From the NCBI GenBank assembly GCA_963839165.1, contig CAWIUG010000012.1:79854-143853 (forward strand): 64,000 nucleotides of DNA, given 5' to 3'. Both the position numbers and the translations under genes were made by a program. The first letter of the stretch is position 1. Each line of letters begins with the position of its first letter. Shown here piece by piece: positions 17,426-26,246 of the stretch. Source of the DNA: DATFVA01 sp963839165. Its GTDB lineage: Bacteria; Bacteroidota; Ignavibacteria; Ignavibacteriales; Ignavibacteriaceae. The notes under the pieces are model-generated. The model was not told the origin of the DNA. It was given only the letters and a program-made list of their open reading frames with translations, and did not search any database.

Positions 17426-20128
17426 TTAATAATAGTAGCCTATTGAGAAATAGAAATAGACATCTCCCAGGCTGATAGGATTGTCAGGAAGGTTTTTAAA
17501 GAGAAAACTCCGGCCCACTGAAAAGTCAGCAGGGCCGACCGGGGTATCGAAGGATAGTGAAAGTCCGACTCCATGCCTTAGTCTTTTAAATTTTATCTGT
17601 TCCTGAACTTCCCAGGTTGAACCAAGGTCATACCTCATTTTAAAATAGGTATCAAAAAATATTTCAAACGGCAGCTTATACCTATACTCCAGCGAGGAAA
17701 GAAAAATCTGTCTTCCCCTGAATTCATCCGCCCTCATTCCAAAAAAAGAGTCCTGACCACCAATAGAATATTCCTCACTCAACGGAAGGGTTTTGTCTGC
17801 AAATCCCATAACTACCCTGGGAGAGAAAGTATTGATGCCGTTTAAAGTAAAATAACTCTTATAATGAAAATTAAAGTTTGTATAGCCTATATTGCCCCCG
17901 AGGATTTTCTGAGCCACCTCATACTCCGCATTAAAATAGAAGCCCTTCTCCGGATAAGGATATTTATCCTGGGTATCAATAGTTGAACTTGCTTTAAGGC
18001 TGACTATTTTCATCTTATATGGATCGACGGGGAAGCCGGATTTGTTTTTAACTTCATCATACTTGTATTTACCTGTGAAGATAAGGTTCCCGAATCTTTC
18101 AACCTGGGTACCCAGAGACAAAGATGTACCGTAAAAGATCTGCCTGTATTCACCTACTGAACTTCTTGAAAACCTATGTACATCTGTAGTCGAATCATCC
18201 GAATAAGCGTATACATCGTTGAAGCGGTAAAAAGCATTTATATTATATGTAAAGTATGTATTAAATATTCTGTTCGATTTATGTTCAAGAACATAAGCGC
18301 GGTTTCTTGTACCTCCGAAAAGAAGAAGTCCAAGCTCGGTTCCGCTGCCAAAAAGGTTTTCATCACGTACATCAAGGCTTATTTGAACCTTGTTCTCATT
18401 ATCAGCTCGAAATCCAACCCTTACGAGGCTGGAGATTTTTTCATTTACATTTATTATTACGATATCCTGATTATTCTCTCTTTTTACAGTAAGCAGGATA
18501 TCATTAAAAAGATTGGTACTCCGCAGATTAGTCAGACCTTCTCTCACTTTTTGGTAGATAAAATAATCTCCTGCTTCAAGTGGAAACTCACGCTTTATCA
18601 CTGACTCATTTGTTGATTTGTTGCCTGTAATACGAATTTCAGATATTATACCCTCATCCACATTAATATTAAGGATCCCTTCATCTTCATTAAACTTTAC
18701 ACCCCTTATCTCTGCAAGTGAGTATCCCTGCCTGCGATAAACGTTCATCAACTCTATCAATACTTTTACTATCTGATCTGCATTAAAAGGTTTCCCTTTA
18801 ATTAATCTAAACAGGGAATCAATTTCATGCTGCTTAATCAGAGATGTTCCGTTAACATTGACATACCGGATTACCGGGTTAAGAAGTCCTTTTATTTTCA
18901 AAATAGAATAACGATTTTTACTTTGGATTTTGGCTTCAAGATCAGCATAATCACCGTCCCTGAACAGGCGGCAGAGATTAAAGCGAATTACAGAAGATGA
19001 TACAGAATCGCTGTAAGGCAAATTTTTTATGAAGCTTCCTGAGGATGAATCATCATCCGATGGAAATACATTGCTGAAATATTTATTGGGGGAATCATAT
19101 TTACCAATCATCAATGAGTCGATTTTTCTTTTAATTAAGCTGCTGACTCGTCTCATCGATAAGTAACCTTCATGAATATTTTCCTCAATTTTTGAGAAAT
19201 CTGTAGCAGATTCTTCATTCAGATCCGGAGTAATTATAATGTCGGCATCCTTCAACTGATCCTCGTTCAGTATTTTCATAGGAATACTAATAATCTGGTC
19301 AGCAATTATCCAGGGATACTCGAGATCGTTTTCAGGGTGAAGGTCGCTGGTAGTATTCACGGCTATTATATAATCGGCGCCAAGTTTTTTCGCTATTTTG
19401 ACGGGGATGTTAGCAACGAGTCCCCCATCAACCAGGATAAGTGAATCAACTTTAACAGGGGAAAGGAAAAACGAAACGCTTGAACTGGCTCTCATTGCCT
19501 GGCTAAGGGAACCTTTACCTATTATAACAGGACTTCCAGTCACAAGGTCGGTGCATACCGCTCTGAATTTTGTTGTAAGTTCATCAAAGCTGGTGTCAAC
19601 GTGTATAGGAGCTTGAAGGGTGAGAAGATTCAGATAATTAGATAATTTCTGTCCGTTGTTTATAGAAGTTGGCAGTACCGGAGTCAGACCCTTCAGCCGT
19701 AAAGAAAAAATGGCTTTATCTTCTGTTACTTTCTGATCGATGAAAAGTTCTCTACGATTAGATTCCCGTTCAGAAGAAAGCAGGTCATCCCAATCTGTAT
19801 TCCTTGCAATAGAATCCAACTGCTCTACAGAATAACCCGCGGAATACAATCCGCCAATGATACTTCCCATGCTCGTCCCCACAATCATATCCACCTTAAT
19901 CCCGGCCTCTTCAAGGGCTTTAAGTATTCCTATCTGAGCCAATCCTCTTGCTCCTCCTCCACTGAATGCAATCGCGACGATTGGTTTTGTTGAAGGAACT
20001 TCTTTACTTAAGCCGAAAGGCAGGTTCTTGCTTTGATGCTGTATAGAGATTGTATATTCATTTTGCGCCTGAACCACCGTTAAGCCCAGGAATATCAGAA
20101 CAAAAAGTATTTGATTAGCGCGGATCAT
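17426..20128 (-). CDS. Patatin-like phospholipase fused to a POTRA/BamA-like outer-membrane barrel (PlpD type)
   Basis: In this 900-residue protein a signal peptide (about 1-22) is followed by a patatin domain with the oxyanion loop GGGARG (57-62), the nucleophile in G-T-S86-M-G and the catalytic aspartate in D234-G-G. From about residue 380 a POTRA-like region (VNVNGTSLIKQHEIDSLF; ITGNKSTNESVIKREFPLEAG) leads into a C-terminal Omp85-type barrel ending in aromatic strands. This architecture matches type Vd autotransporters such as PlpD, or RssA-like lipases with a surface-antigen domain. It likely hydrolyses phospholipids outside the inner membrane. Confidence 0.9.
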   Translation of the reverse strand: MIRANQILFVLIFLGLTVVQAQNEYTISIQHQSKNLPFGLSKEVPSTKPIVAIAFSGGGARGLAQIGILKALEEAGIKVDMIVGTSMGSIIGGLYSAGYSVEQLDSIARNTDWDDLLSSERESNRRELFIDQKVTEDKAIFSLRLKGLTPVLPTSINNGQKLSNYLNLLTLQAPIHVDTSFDELTTKFRAVCTDLVTGSPVIIGKGSLSQAMRASSSVSFFLSPVKVDSLILVDGGLVANIPVKIAKKLGADYIIAVNTTSDLHPENDLEYPWIIADQIISIPMKILNEDQLKDADIIITPDLNEESATDFSKIEENIHEGYLSMRRVSSLIKRKIDSLMIGKYDSPNKYFSNVFPSDDDSSSGSFIKNLPYSDSVSSSVIRFNLCRLFRDGDYADLEAKIQSKNRYSILKIKGLLNPVIRYVNVNGTSLIKQHEIDSLFRLIKGKPFNADQIVKVLIELMNVYRRQGYSLAEIRGVKFNEDEGILNINVDEGIISEIRITGNKSTNESVIKREFPLEAGDYFIYQKVREGLTNLRSTNLFNDILLTVKRENNQDIVIINVNEKISSLVRVGFRADNENKVQISLDVRDENLFGSGTELGLLLFGGTRNRAYVLEHKSNRIFNTYFTYNINAFYRFNDVYAYSDDSTTDVHRFSRSSVGEYRQIFYGTSLSLGTQVERFGNLIFTGKYKYDEVKNKSGFPVDPYKMKIVSLKASSTIDTQDKYPYPEKGFYFNAEYEVAQKILGGNIGYTNFNFHYKSYFTLNGINTFSPRVVMGFADKTLPLSEEYSIGGQDSFFGMRADEFRGRQIFLSSLEYRYKLPFEIFFDTYFKMRYDLGSTWEVQEQIKFKRLRHGVGLSLSFDTPVGPADFSVGRSFLFKNLPDNPISLGDVYFYFSIGYYY

Positions 20129-20197
20129 CTAATTAATGCAGCTTTTCCCGATATATAAATATTTATCGAAGAAAAATAAACTTAATTAAAAGATATT

Positions 20198-22084
20198 TTA
20201 TCTTTTCTTTTTCTGCTGAACTTTTGCATTTTGTTCTGCAGCCTCCATGAGCTTGGACATAAATCCTTTTTTCTTATTAGGGTTTTTAACCGGAACAAGT
20301 TCCATACCGTCATGTTTATGATTTATATAATATTGTTGTGCAATCGAGAAAACATTAAACATAAAGTAATAGAGGTTAAGACCCGAAGGAAATGACATGA
20401 ACATAATGGTGAGCATAACGGGCATAATGTAAACAAGTCCTGCCTGTTTAGGATCTTTTACGCTCATTTTTTGCTGAACAAATGTTGTTACACCCATTAA
20501 TAAAGCAAGTCCGCTGATCTGATCAATACCAAATAAAGGAAGTTTAAAAGGCAGCTGAGTGATAACATCAGGAGCTGAAAGATCTTTTATCCAGAGAATG
20601 AAAGGTTGTTGTCTCAATTCGATTGCCGTTTTAAACAAGCCCCATAAGGCAATAAATATAGGCATCTGAAGCACCAGCGGCAAACAGCCTCCCGCAGGGT
20701 TAACCCCGTATGTTGAATACAACTTCATGGTTTCTTTATTCAGTTTCTGGGGATCATCCTTAAACTTCTCTTTTATCTCTGCAATCTTTGGCTGAAGAAG
20801 CTGCATCTTCTTCATTGATTGATAACTGGTTTTAGTAAGCGGGTAGAGAACGAATTTTATTATAAGGGAGAAAACAATTATTACGAAACCATAATTAGGG
20901 ATAAATGTATGGAGGAAGTTGAACAAAGGCAGCAAGATATACTCGGCAATAGGTCTTACTATAAATTTTAAACCAAAAAAACTTCCAAAATCTACAATTG
21001 CCGTAAAATTATCACCATATTCTTTCAGACGGTCATAATCTACAGGTCCCACATAAACTGTAAATTGGCTCTTTTCAAAATCTGTGTTCTTAAATGGAAC
21101 GTTAATCCTAATTGAATAATCTTCTTTTAATCCTGTCTTTCCAACAGACTTTCTATCTCCTTCAACATATGCTCCATTTACAGCACCCGGATCTTTCGGG
21201 GCAAGAATAACCGCAAAATATTTATTTCTTACTGCGGCCCAATCAACTCTTCCGTTAAAATCCTTGGTTACTTTTTCGCCCACAGACGAGGCGTCGACTA
21301 TTACCTGTTCTCCCCCGTAATATACACTAGCATCAGAATAATTAGCTTCATCAACTGAATTTTCTTCTACAAATCGCAATCCGCTGTTCCAAACCAGATC
21401 ATATGAGTTGTTGCTAATCAGGTTTGTCATATTAACAAGATCTATTTCGCTTTCAAAGCTGTATTTATCCCCATAAAAGGTAAATTTTTTGTTTATATAA
21501 GAGTCATCACCGGCAGGAAGCCTGAAATTAATAACAAGGGAATCGTTCTCAGCAATATTATACCGGGATTTCGCAGCATCCGGGATAAAAACAAGATCTG
21601 CGGTTGAGATCGCTTTTCCGTCCGAAGTAACAAAAGAGAGATTAAAGGGATTACCCTGAGAGTAGTCGATAAGCTGAACCTGGGTTTTATAAAAACTTTT
21701 ATCCCCCTGCGAATTTGCTGAATACCAGTTATTAAATTTCTTAAGATAATATTTCCTGACATTCGCGCCCCTGGTAGATATCTCCATAAGGACGAATTCA
21801 TTTTCGATTGTAATTATTTTTTCTTTTTCGTTCGAAGCTGAAAAATACTTTCCGTATTTAAGGCTGTCGTTTTCGGCTGTTTGTGGCTGTTTTTTGTCAA
21901 GAGACACCGTATCGGCTGCTATCTCTTTCTTCTCCTGTTTTATCCTTGATGTATCAAGCTGAACAGCTGTAGTATCCGAAGTTTTACCTTTTTGCATTTC
22001 TTCAGGCGAGGGGGTATTAAGGTAAAACCAGAGCACAAGAATAGCTCCGATCAATATAAAAGCAATTGTTGTATTTCTATCCAT
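20198..22084 (-). CDS. yidC: Membrane protein insertase YidC
   Basis: The 628-residue product has the Gram-negative YidC layout: an N-terminal membrane helix (about 7-24), a large periplasmic beta domain, and the C-terminal Oxa1-like five-helix insertase with YPLTKTSYQSMKKMQLLQP, the cytoplasmic hairpin, and GGCLPLVLQMPIFIALWGL. The tail is short and basic. It inserts proteins alone or with SecYEG. It follows yidD, rnpA and rpmH in the canonical order next to the origin. A 69-base AT-rich gap separates it from the patatin gene on the same strand. Confidence 0.97.
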   Translation of the reverse strand: MDRNTTIAFILIGAILVLWFYLNTPSPEEMQKGKTSDTTAVQLDTSRIKQEKKEIAADTVSLDKKQPQTAENDSLKYGKYFSASNEKEKIITIENEFVLMEISTRGANVRKYYLKKFNNWYSANSQGDKSFYKTQVQLIDYSQGNPFNLSFVTSDGKAISTADLVFIPDAAKSRYNIAENDSLVINFRLPAGDDSYINKKFTFYGDKYSFESEIDLVNMTNLISNNSYDLVWNSGLRFVEENSVDEANYSDASVYYGGEQVIVDASSVGEKVTKDFNGRVDWAAVRNKYFAVILAPKDPGAVNGAYVEGDRKSVGKTGLKEDYSIRINVPFKNTDFEKSQFTVYVGPVDYDRLKEYGDNFTAIVDFGSFFGLKFIVRPIAEYILLPLFNFLHTFIPNYGFVIIVFSLIIKFVLYPLTKTSYQSMKKMQLLQPKIAEIKEKFKDDPQKLNKETMKLYSTYGVNPAGGCLPLVLQMPIFIALWGLFKTAIELRQQPFILWIKDLSAPDVITQLPFKLPLFGIDQISGLALLMGVTTFVQQKMSVKDPKQAGLVYIMPVMLTIMFMSFPSGLNLYYFMFNVFSIAQQYYINHKHDGMELVPVKNPNKKKGFMSKLMEAAEQNAKVQQKKKR

Positions 22085-22095
22085 TTATAATTCCA

Positions 22096-22305
22096 TTACC
22101 TCAGAGGATCAATTCCTCCTTTGTTGAAAGGATTACATCTTAAAATCCGCCATATTGACTTTGCTCCTCCCTTTAATACTCCGTATTTCTTAAAAGCCTG
22201 TATGGAGTATTCAGAACAGGTAGGGTAAAATCTGCACGAGGGTGGGAAGATCGGCGAAATTAATTTTTGATATATTTTGATGAGAAAAACAAAAATTCTC
22301 CACAT
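22096..22305 (-). CDS. yidD: Membrane protein insertion efficiency factor YidD
   Basis: A 69-residue protein with the family signature YQKLISPIFPPSCRFYPTCSEYSIQAF (given here by position: residues about 12-38, with the three cysteines C23, C30 and a basic surround) and the C-terminal RCNPFNKGG. It is a membrane-associated helper of YidC. Its ATG directly abuts the rnpA stop and its stop lies 11 bases before yidC, so the genes form one operon. Confidence 0.95.
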   Translation of the reverse strand: MWRIFVFLIKIYQKLISPIFPPSCRFYPTCSEYSIQAFKKYGVLKGGAKSIWRILRCNPFNKGGIDPLR

Positions 22306-22704
22306 CTAAAGACTACTTTCTATTTTAACTAAAACATCTTTAATTCCTGGCATTATATCATCGACGGCAATTAACCGGTTATTTTTTTCATTAAACCGAT
22401 AGGGAGAAAAAATAATTTTCAAATCAAGCTTCTTAAGTAAACAAAGATTATAAAGATTTTCTTTATTCAGCCGGTAGGAAACTCTTATCAATCTTTTTAC
22501 ACGATTTCTCCAGACAGCATTTCCAGCTTTACCCGATACGACGGCTGCAATTTTTATATTACCATTGGGGACATGTTTGTCAAGAAGATAAACAGCTTTT
22601 ATTTTTTTGTCATCAGAAATAAGGACCCTGCCGGACCCATATAAGTTTTCAAAATCGGTCCTGCTTTTTACCCTCTCTCCGGCAGGAAGCCCAAAGCGTT
22701 TCAA
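22306..22704 (-). CDS. rnpA: Ribonuclease P protein component
   Basis: This 132-residue basic protein assists the catalytic RNA in trimming tRNA 5' ends. The family core is visible: GERVKSRTDFENLYGSG at the N-terminus, and KAGNAVWRNRVKRLIRVSYR, the conserved RNR-type RNA-binding helix, near residues 59-78. It starts at a TTG at 22704, 5 bases after the L34 stop; no ATG occurs before the conserved KSRTDF region, so the TTG is well supported. Position between rpmH and yidD is canonical. Confidence 0.94.
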   Translation of the reverse strand: MKRFGLPAGERVKSRTDFENLYGSGRVLISDDKKIKAVYLLDKHVPNGNIKIAAVVSGKAGNAVWRNRVKRLIRVSYRLNKENLYNLCLLKKLDLKIIFSPYRFNEKNNRLIAVDDIMPGIKDVLVKIESSL

Positions 22705-22709
22705 AACAG

Positions 22710-22856
22710 CTACATCTCATCGCTGACAGTTAGCCTTTTCCTTCCTTTTGCTCTTCTGCGTGCAAGCACTTTCCTTCCGTTTTTCGTCTTCATTCTTTCC
22801 CGGAATCCATGCTTATTTTTTCTTTTTCTGTTGCTGGGCTGAAAAGTCCGCTTCAT
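22710..22856 (-). CDS. rpmH: 50S ribosomal protein L34
   Basis: This 48-residue, very basic protein reads MKRTFQPSNRKRKNKHGF at its start and then RMKTKNGRKVLARRRAKGRK, the universal L34 pattern. The ribosome site TAGGAG lies about 5 bases before the ATG at 22856. It opens the rpmH-rnpA-yidD-yidC operon, transcribed away from the origin. The gene is below the usual length cut-off for open-frame lists. Confidence 0.97.
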   Translation of the reverse strand: MKRTFQPSNRKRKNKHGFRERMKTKNGRKVLARRRAKGRKRLTVSDEM

Positions 22857-23286
22857 TTGTGCTCCTAATTATCAAAAAGACTTCAAAAATAGCCTTAATA
22901 AAACAAACAAGCAAGACAATTAATTTGAGAAATCGATAGGAAAGAGGTTTTTTCATGCACTTTTTTTGCGAATTAATTTGCGGCAGGAGAAAATACTTCC
23001 TATTTTTTCCCCGTGTCTGACACTCAAAAATTGTGTTCATAACTTGTTGATAATTTTTTAATGTGAAAACGTTTCACGATTTCCGAGGATTAGTTTGTCT
23101 CCTTCGGTTTTTTGAAAAAGTTGTTAATAAATGAAATCGGCCTCCTTAATCGATTGATTTATAATAACTTGGGGGTTGTTTCCTAATGTTAAGAAATTGT
23201 TAATAAATTCAGGTGTCATAAAAAACTAGTTTGTAAATAATTGATTTTTCAAAGTATTTTATTCTTTTTTTCTGTGGATAATTAAA
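22857..23286. other. oriC: Candidate chromosomal replication origin, rpmH-dnaA part, with DnaA-box-like sites
   Basis: This 430-base AT-rich gap between divergent rpmH and dnaA has no credible gene. A perfect inverse DnaA box TGTGGATAA lies at 23273-23281, just before the dnaA start. Three one- or two-mismatch relatives in the same orientation occur: TTGTTGATAA at 23044-23053, TTGTTAATAA at 23121-23130 and 23197-23206; a weaker TTGTAAATAA is at 23231-23240. Leading-strand gene orientation flips here (rpmH side leftward, dnaA side rightward), which fits an origin. The same stretch must also hold promoters for both operons. Confidence 0.75.
23063..23077. promoter_or_regulatory. Inverted repeat GTGAAA-N3-TTTCAC inside the origin region
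   Basis: The 15-base element GTGAAAACGTTTCAC has six-base arms with a three-base centre. It lies 10 bases after the first DnaA-box-like site. The shape suits a dimeric DNA-binding protein, and the AACGTT core recalls LacI-family operators, though nothing identifies the binder. It is not a parS site, whose half-sites are in the opposite order. Confidence 0.45.
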
Positions 23287-24690
23287 ATGGTGAACGCGCC
23301 CTCTCTTAATAAACCCAATCATCATGATGCTGCTTCAGTCTGGAAGGAATGCCTTAAATCTATCAAAGAAAACGTCACATTGATGACGTATAACACCTGG
23401 TTTTTACCCATAAAGCCGCTGGAATTAAGTGATTACACATTAAAGGTACAGATACCCAGCCAATTCTTCTGGGAGTGGATCGATGAACATTATAATACCC
23501 TGATCAACAGGACGATTCTGGATATCATCGGAACAGAAGCAAGGTTATCCTACATTATTGCTGAAGATAAAGAGAACAAAGAAAGAAAAGAAAACCAGGA
23601 TAGAAACCTTCCGGTAATTCAACTGGCGCGGGAAGTTAAAATCCAGCATCCGAAACATGAAACGTATCTAAATCCCCGATATACTTTTGAAAATTTTATC
23701 AAGGGAGAGGGAAATCAACTTGCAAGAGCTGCAGCTGGTGCTATAAGTGAAAATCCTGGGGGAACATCGTTCAATCCTTTTTTCGTTTATGGAGGTGTTG
23801 GTCTGGGAAAAACGCATCTCGTACAGGCTATAGGGAATAAGATACTTGAAGCTTTTCCTTCAAAAAAGATAATCTACCTCTCATCAGATATATTTACTGT
23901 AGAATTTGTTGAGGCTATCCAATCCAATAAGGTGAATGATTTTTCCAACTTCTACAGAAGTATGGATGTCCTTATCATTGACGATATTCAGTTCCTGATT
24001 GGCAAAGAAAAAACGCAGGATCATTTTTTTCATATATTCAACACACTTCATCAGTCAAGAAAACAAATAATTCTTTCAAGTGACCGCGCACCAAAAGATC
24101 TTAAAGGCCTCGATGACCGGCTGATCTCGCGATTTCAGTGGGGACTTGCTGCAGATATCCAGCCTCCGGAACTCGAAATGAGGATAGCAATTCTTAAGAA
24201 GAAATCGGAAGATTATGGGTTAGAACTTTCTCCGGATATTCTGGAATATATTGCAAACAATATAACCTCAAACATAAGGGAACTTGAAGGCTGTTTAATA
24301 AAACTATTAGCAAATGCTTCTCTTAATTCGAGAGAAATAAACCTTGACCTGGCAAAGAAAACAGTTAAAGAGATAGCGACTGATCGAAAAGTAAACGTCA
24401 CAATAGAGACTATTACAAATATTGTTTGTGAAGTTTTAAATATTGCGGAAAATAAAATAAGGGATAAAACCAGAAAAAAAGAAATTGTTTTGGCACGCCA
24501 GATAGCAATGTATCTTTCAAAGGAGCTGACAAAATCATCACTAAAGACAATAGGGCTTCATTTCGGAGGCAGAGATCATTCAACTGTCATTCATGCTTGT
24601 ACGACTGTTGAGGATTCAATGTCAAAAGATCAATCATTAAAAGATATTGTAAACAATGTGAGATCGCAAATTGAACTGAAGTGTTCTTAG
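23287..24690 (+). CDS. dnaA: Chromosomal replication initiator protein DnaA
   Basis: A 467-residue intact DnaA. Domain I occupies about residues 15-90 (WFLPIKPLEL), a short linker follows, and the AAA+ domain carries Walker A G-G-V-G-L-G-K-T at 169-176, Walker B VLIIDDIQFL and sensor segments LISRFQWGL. Domain IV ends with the DNA-binding signature GGRDHSTVIHAC. It binds DnaA boxes and melts the origin. A perfect DnaA box sits 5 bases upstream of its ATG, so autoregulation is likely. It ends before a strong intrinsic terminator, separating it from dnaN. Confidence 0.98.
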   Translation: MVNAPSLNKPNHHDAASVWKECLKSIKENVTLMTYNTWFLPIKPLELSDYTLKVQIPSQFFWEWIDEHYNTLINRTILDIIGTEARLSYIIAEDKENKERKENQDRNLPVIQLAREVKIQHPKHETYLNPRYTFENFIKGEGNQLARAAAGAISENPGGTSFNPFFVYGGVGLGKTHLVQAIGNKILEAFPSKKIIYLSSDIFTVEFVEAIQSNKVNDFSNFYRSMDVLIIDDIQFLIGKEKTQDHFFHIFNTLHQSRKQIILSSDRAPKDLKGLDDRLISRFQWGLAADIQPPELEMRIAILKKKSEDYGLELSPDILEYIANNITSNIRELEGCLIKLLANASLNSREINLDLAKKTVKEIATDRKVNVTIETITNIVCEVLNIAENKIRDKTRKKEIVLARQIAMYLSKELTKSSLKTIGLHFGGRDHSTVIHACTTVEDSMSKDQSLKDIVNNVRSQIELKCS

Positions 24691-24715
24691 TTGCCATTTT
24701 TATCAGCAATTTTTC

Positions 24716-24741
24716 AAGGCTCAGTATTGAGCCTTTTTTTT
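24716..24741 (+). terminator. Intrinsic terminator after dnaA
   Basis: An eight-base-pair stem AAGGCTCA/TGAGCCTT with a four-base loop GTAT is followed by a run of eight T residues. It lies 26 bases after the dnaA stop and should end most dnaA transcripts. Confidence 0.92.
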
Positions 24742-25134
24742 ATCTGCCATGTTTAGAACATGTGAAAAACATATCATGTTAATGTTGAAAACATCGAAGT
24801 TATTAGCTATATGTTTATAAGAGAGAATCGGCCAAGTATTATCAACAATTATCGAAGTAATAATTATGGGGAATATACCAATCATTAGAAGGTTTTCTTT
24901 TAATTAACATATCCACATCCTTATTATATTTATTATTAATTAATTAATTAATCCATTAATTAATAATAGACAGTTAATAAATATTTTCTTTTTATATCCA
25001 TCCTTTTTGTGTTATATTTTCAAAGAAAATAAATCCCTGTTTTCGGTCGAGAAACCTAATTAATACCAGCTAAATTCATTGAGATTAGCAGCCTTTTTTA
25101 CTATTTTTATATGCTTTAAAAGGAGAATGTGGCA
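24742..25134. other. AT-rich dnaA-dnaN gap, candidate unwinding part of the origin and dnaN leader
   Basis: No gene is visible in this stretch of about 390 bases. It contains a near-DnaA box TTATCAACA at 24839-24847 and ATATCCACA at 24909-24917, both in the opposite orientation to the boxes upstream of dnaA, followed by a very AT-rich tract of TTAA repeats around 24930-24970. Boxes next to an AT tract resemble the unwinding region of bipartite origins such as that of Bacillus subtilis. The end of the stretch holds the dnaN ribosome site AGGAGA. Confidence 0.5.
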
Positions 25135-26245
25135 ATGGAATTCAAAGTAAACAGTAAAGTTCTGGAAAAACTTTTATCCAAAATTATTCCTGCTGTTCCA
25201 AGCCGTACACCGATGCCGGTACTGGAAAATTTTCTGGTAGAAATAAAAGACGGTTTGATGACAGTAAGTGCAACAGATATGGAGATTGCCCTCCGCTCAT
25301 CTCTAAATGTTCCTTCTGATGAGGACCTGAAAATGGTTATACCTGCCAAACTTTTTTATGATATAATCAGATCGCTAGGCGACACGCAGATTAAATTTGA
25401 GACTGAGAAGAATTCAAAATTAAAAATTCAGACCGATAACGGAACTTATAATATTAGCTATTCCCCATCAGATGATTTTCCCGACATTCCTGAAGTTTCA
25501 AAAGAAAAAGAAGTTTCAATGAACGGTCAGGATTTAAAAAAAATGATTGAACAGACCTCTTTTGCAATGAGCAAAGAGGATATGCGGCCAGCTATGACAG
25601 GAACTCTGATGGAATTTACCAATGAAGGGTTAAGGTTTGTTACTACAGACGGACACAGGCTGGTAAAGTACATCAACAAAACAATTATATCTTCTAATGA
25701 TGAACAATACATAGTTCCGGAAAGGGCGATATCTGTTCTTTCTAAACTGATTGGAGATTCAGATTTTAAGATGTACATGAGTAAGACCAATATTGCCTTT
25801 AATCTTGGTGAACTCGAATTTAATAACAAGACTCATAGGGGAGAAATATCCCGCGTATAATAGCGTTATTCCTCTGGAAAATGAAAATGTTTTAACTATT
25901 AACACGGCAGATCTTTTATCGACAGTTAAGAGAATGATGCTATTTTCTACAGCAAATTCAAAGCAGGTTAAATTTTCAATCAGCGGTGATAACCTTGAAG
26001 TATCAGCCGAGGATATGGATCATGGTTCCAATGCAAAAGAGAATATAAAGTGTGATTATAAAGGTGATCCAATGGATATCGGATTTAATACCGGTTATGT
26101 GAATGATGTTTTACCCATGTAAATGATGAACAGGTTTTATTCAAATTGCATTCACCTACGAAAGCATGTATAATCGAACCTTCGAAATCGAATAGAAAAT
26201 GAAGAGTTGATGCTTTTGCTGATGCCGGTTCGTTTAAATAATTAA
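25135..26245 (+). CDS. dnaN: DNA polymerase III beta sliding clamp (frameshifted in this sequence)
   Basis: Read through three frame changes, the product is a full clamp of about 369 residues that tethers polymerase III to DNA. The first frame (to about 25837) has AVPSRTPMPVLENFLVEI and TDGHRLVKY; the second continues LIGEKYPAYNSVIP, the third HVNDEQVLFKLHSPTKACIIEP, and the fourth ends ENEELMLLLMPVRLNN. Shifts fall near 25837 (+1), 26116 (-1) and 26197 (+1). The start at ATG 25135 is preferred over GTG 25129 since AGGAGA sits 8 bases before it. Because the gene is essential and each frame remains conserved, sequence error is likelier than loss. Confidence 0.9.
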
Positions 26246-26246
26246 T

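Noticed and set aside
23063..23077. parS centromere site
   Set aside because: The half-sites TTTCAC and GTGAAA are present but in the reverse order to the parS consensus, with a spacer, so ParB would not be expected to bind.
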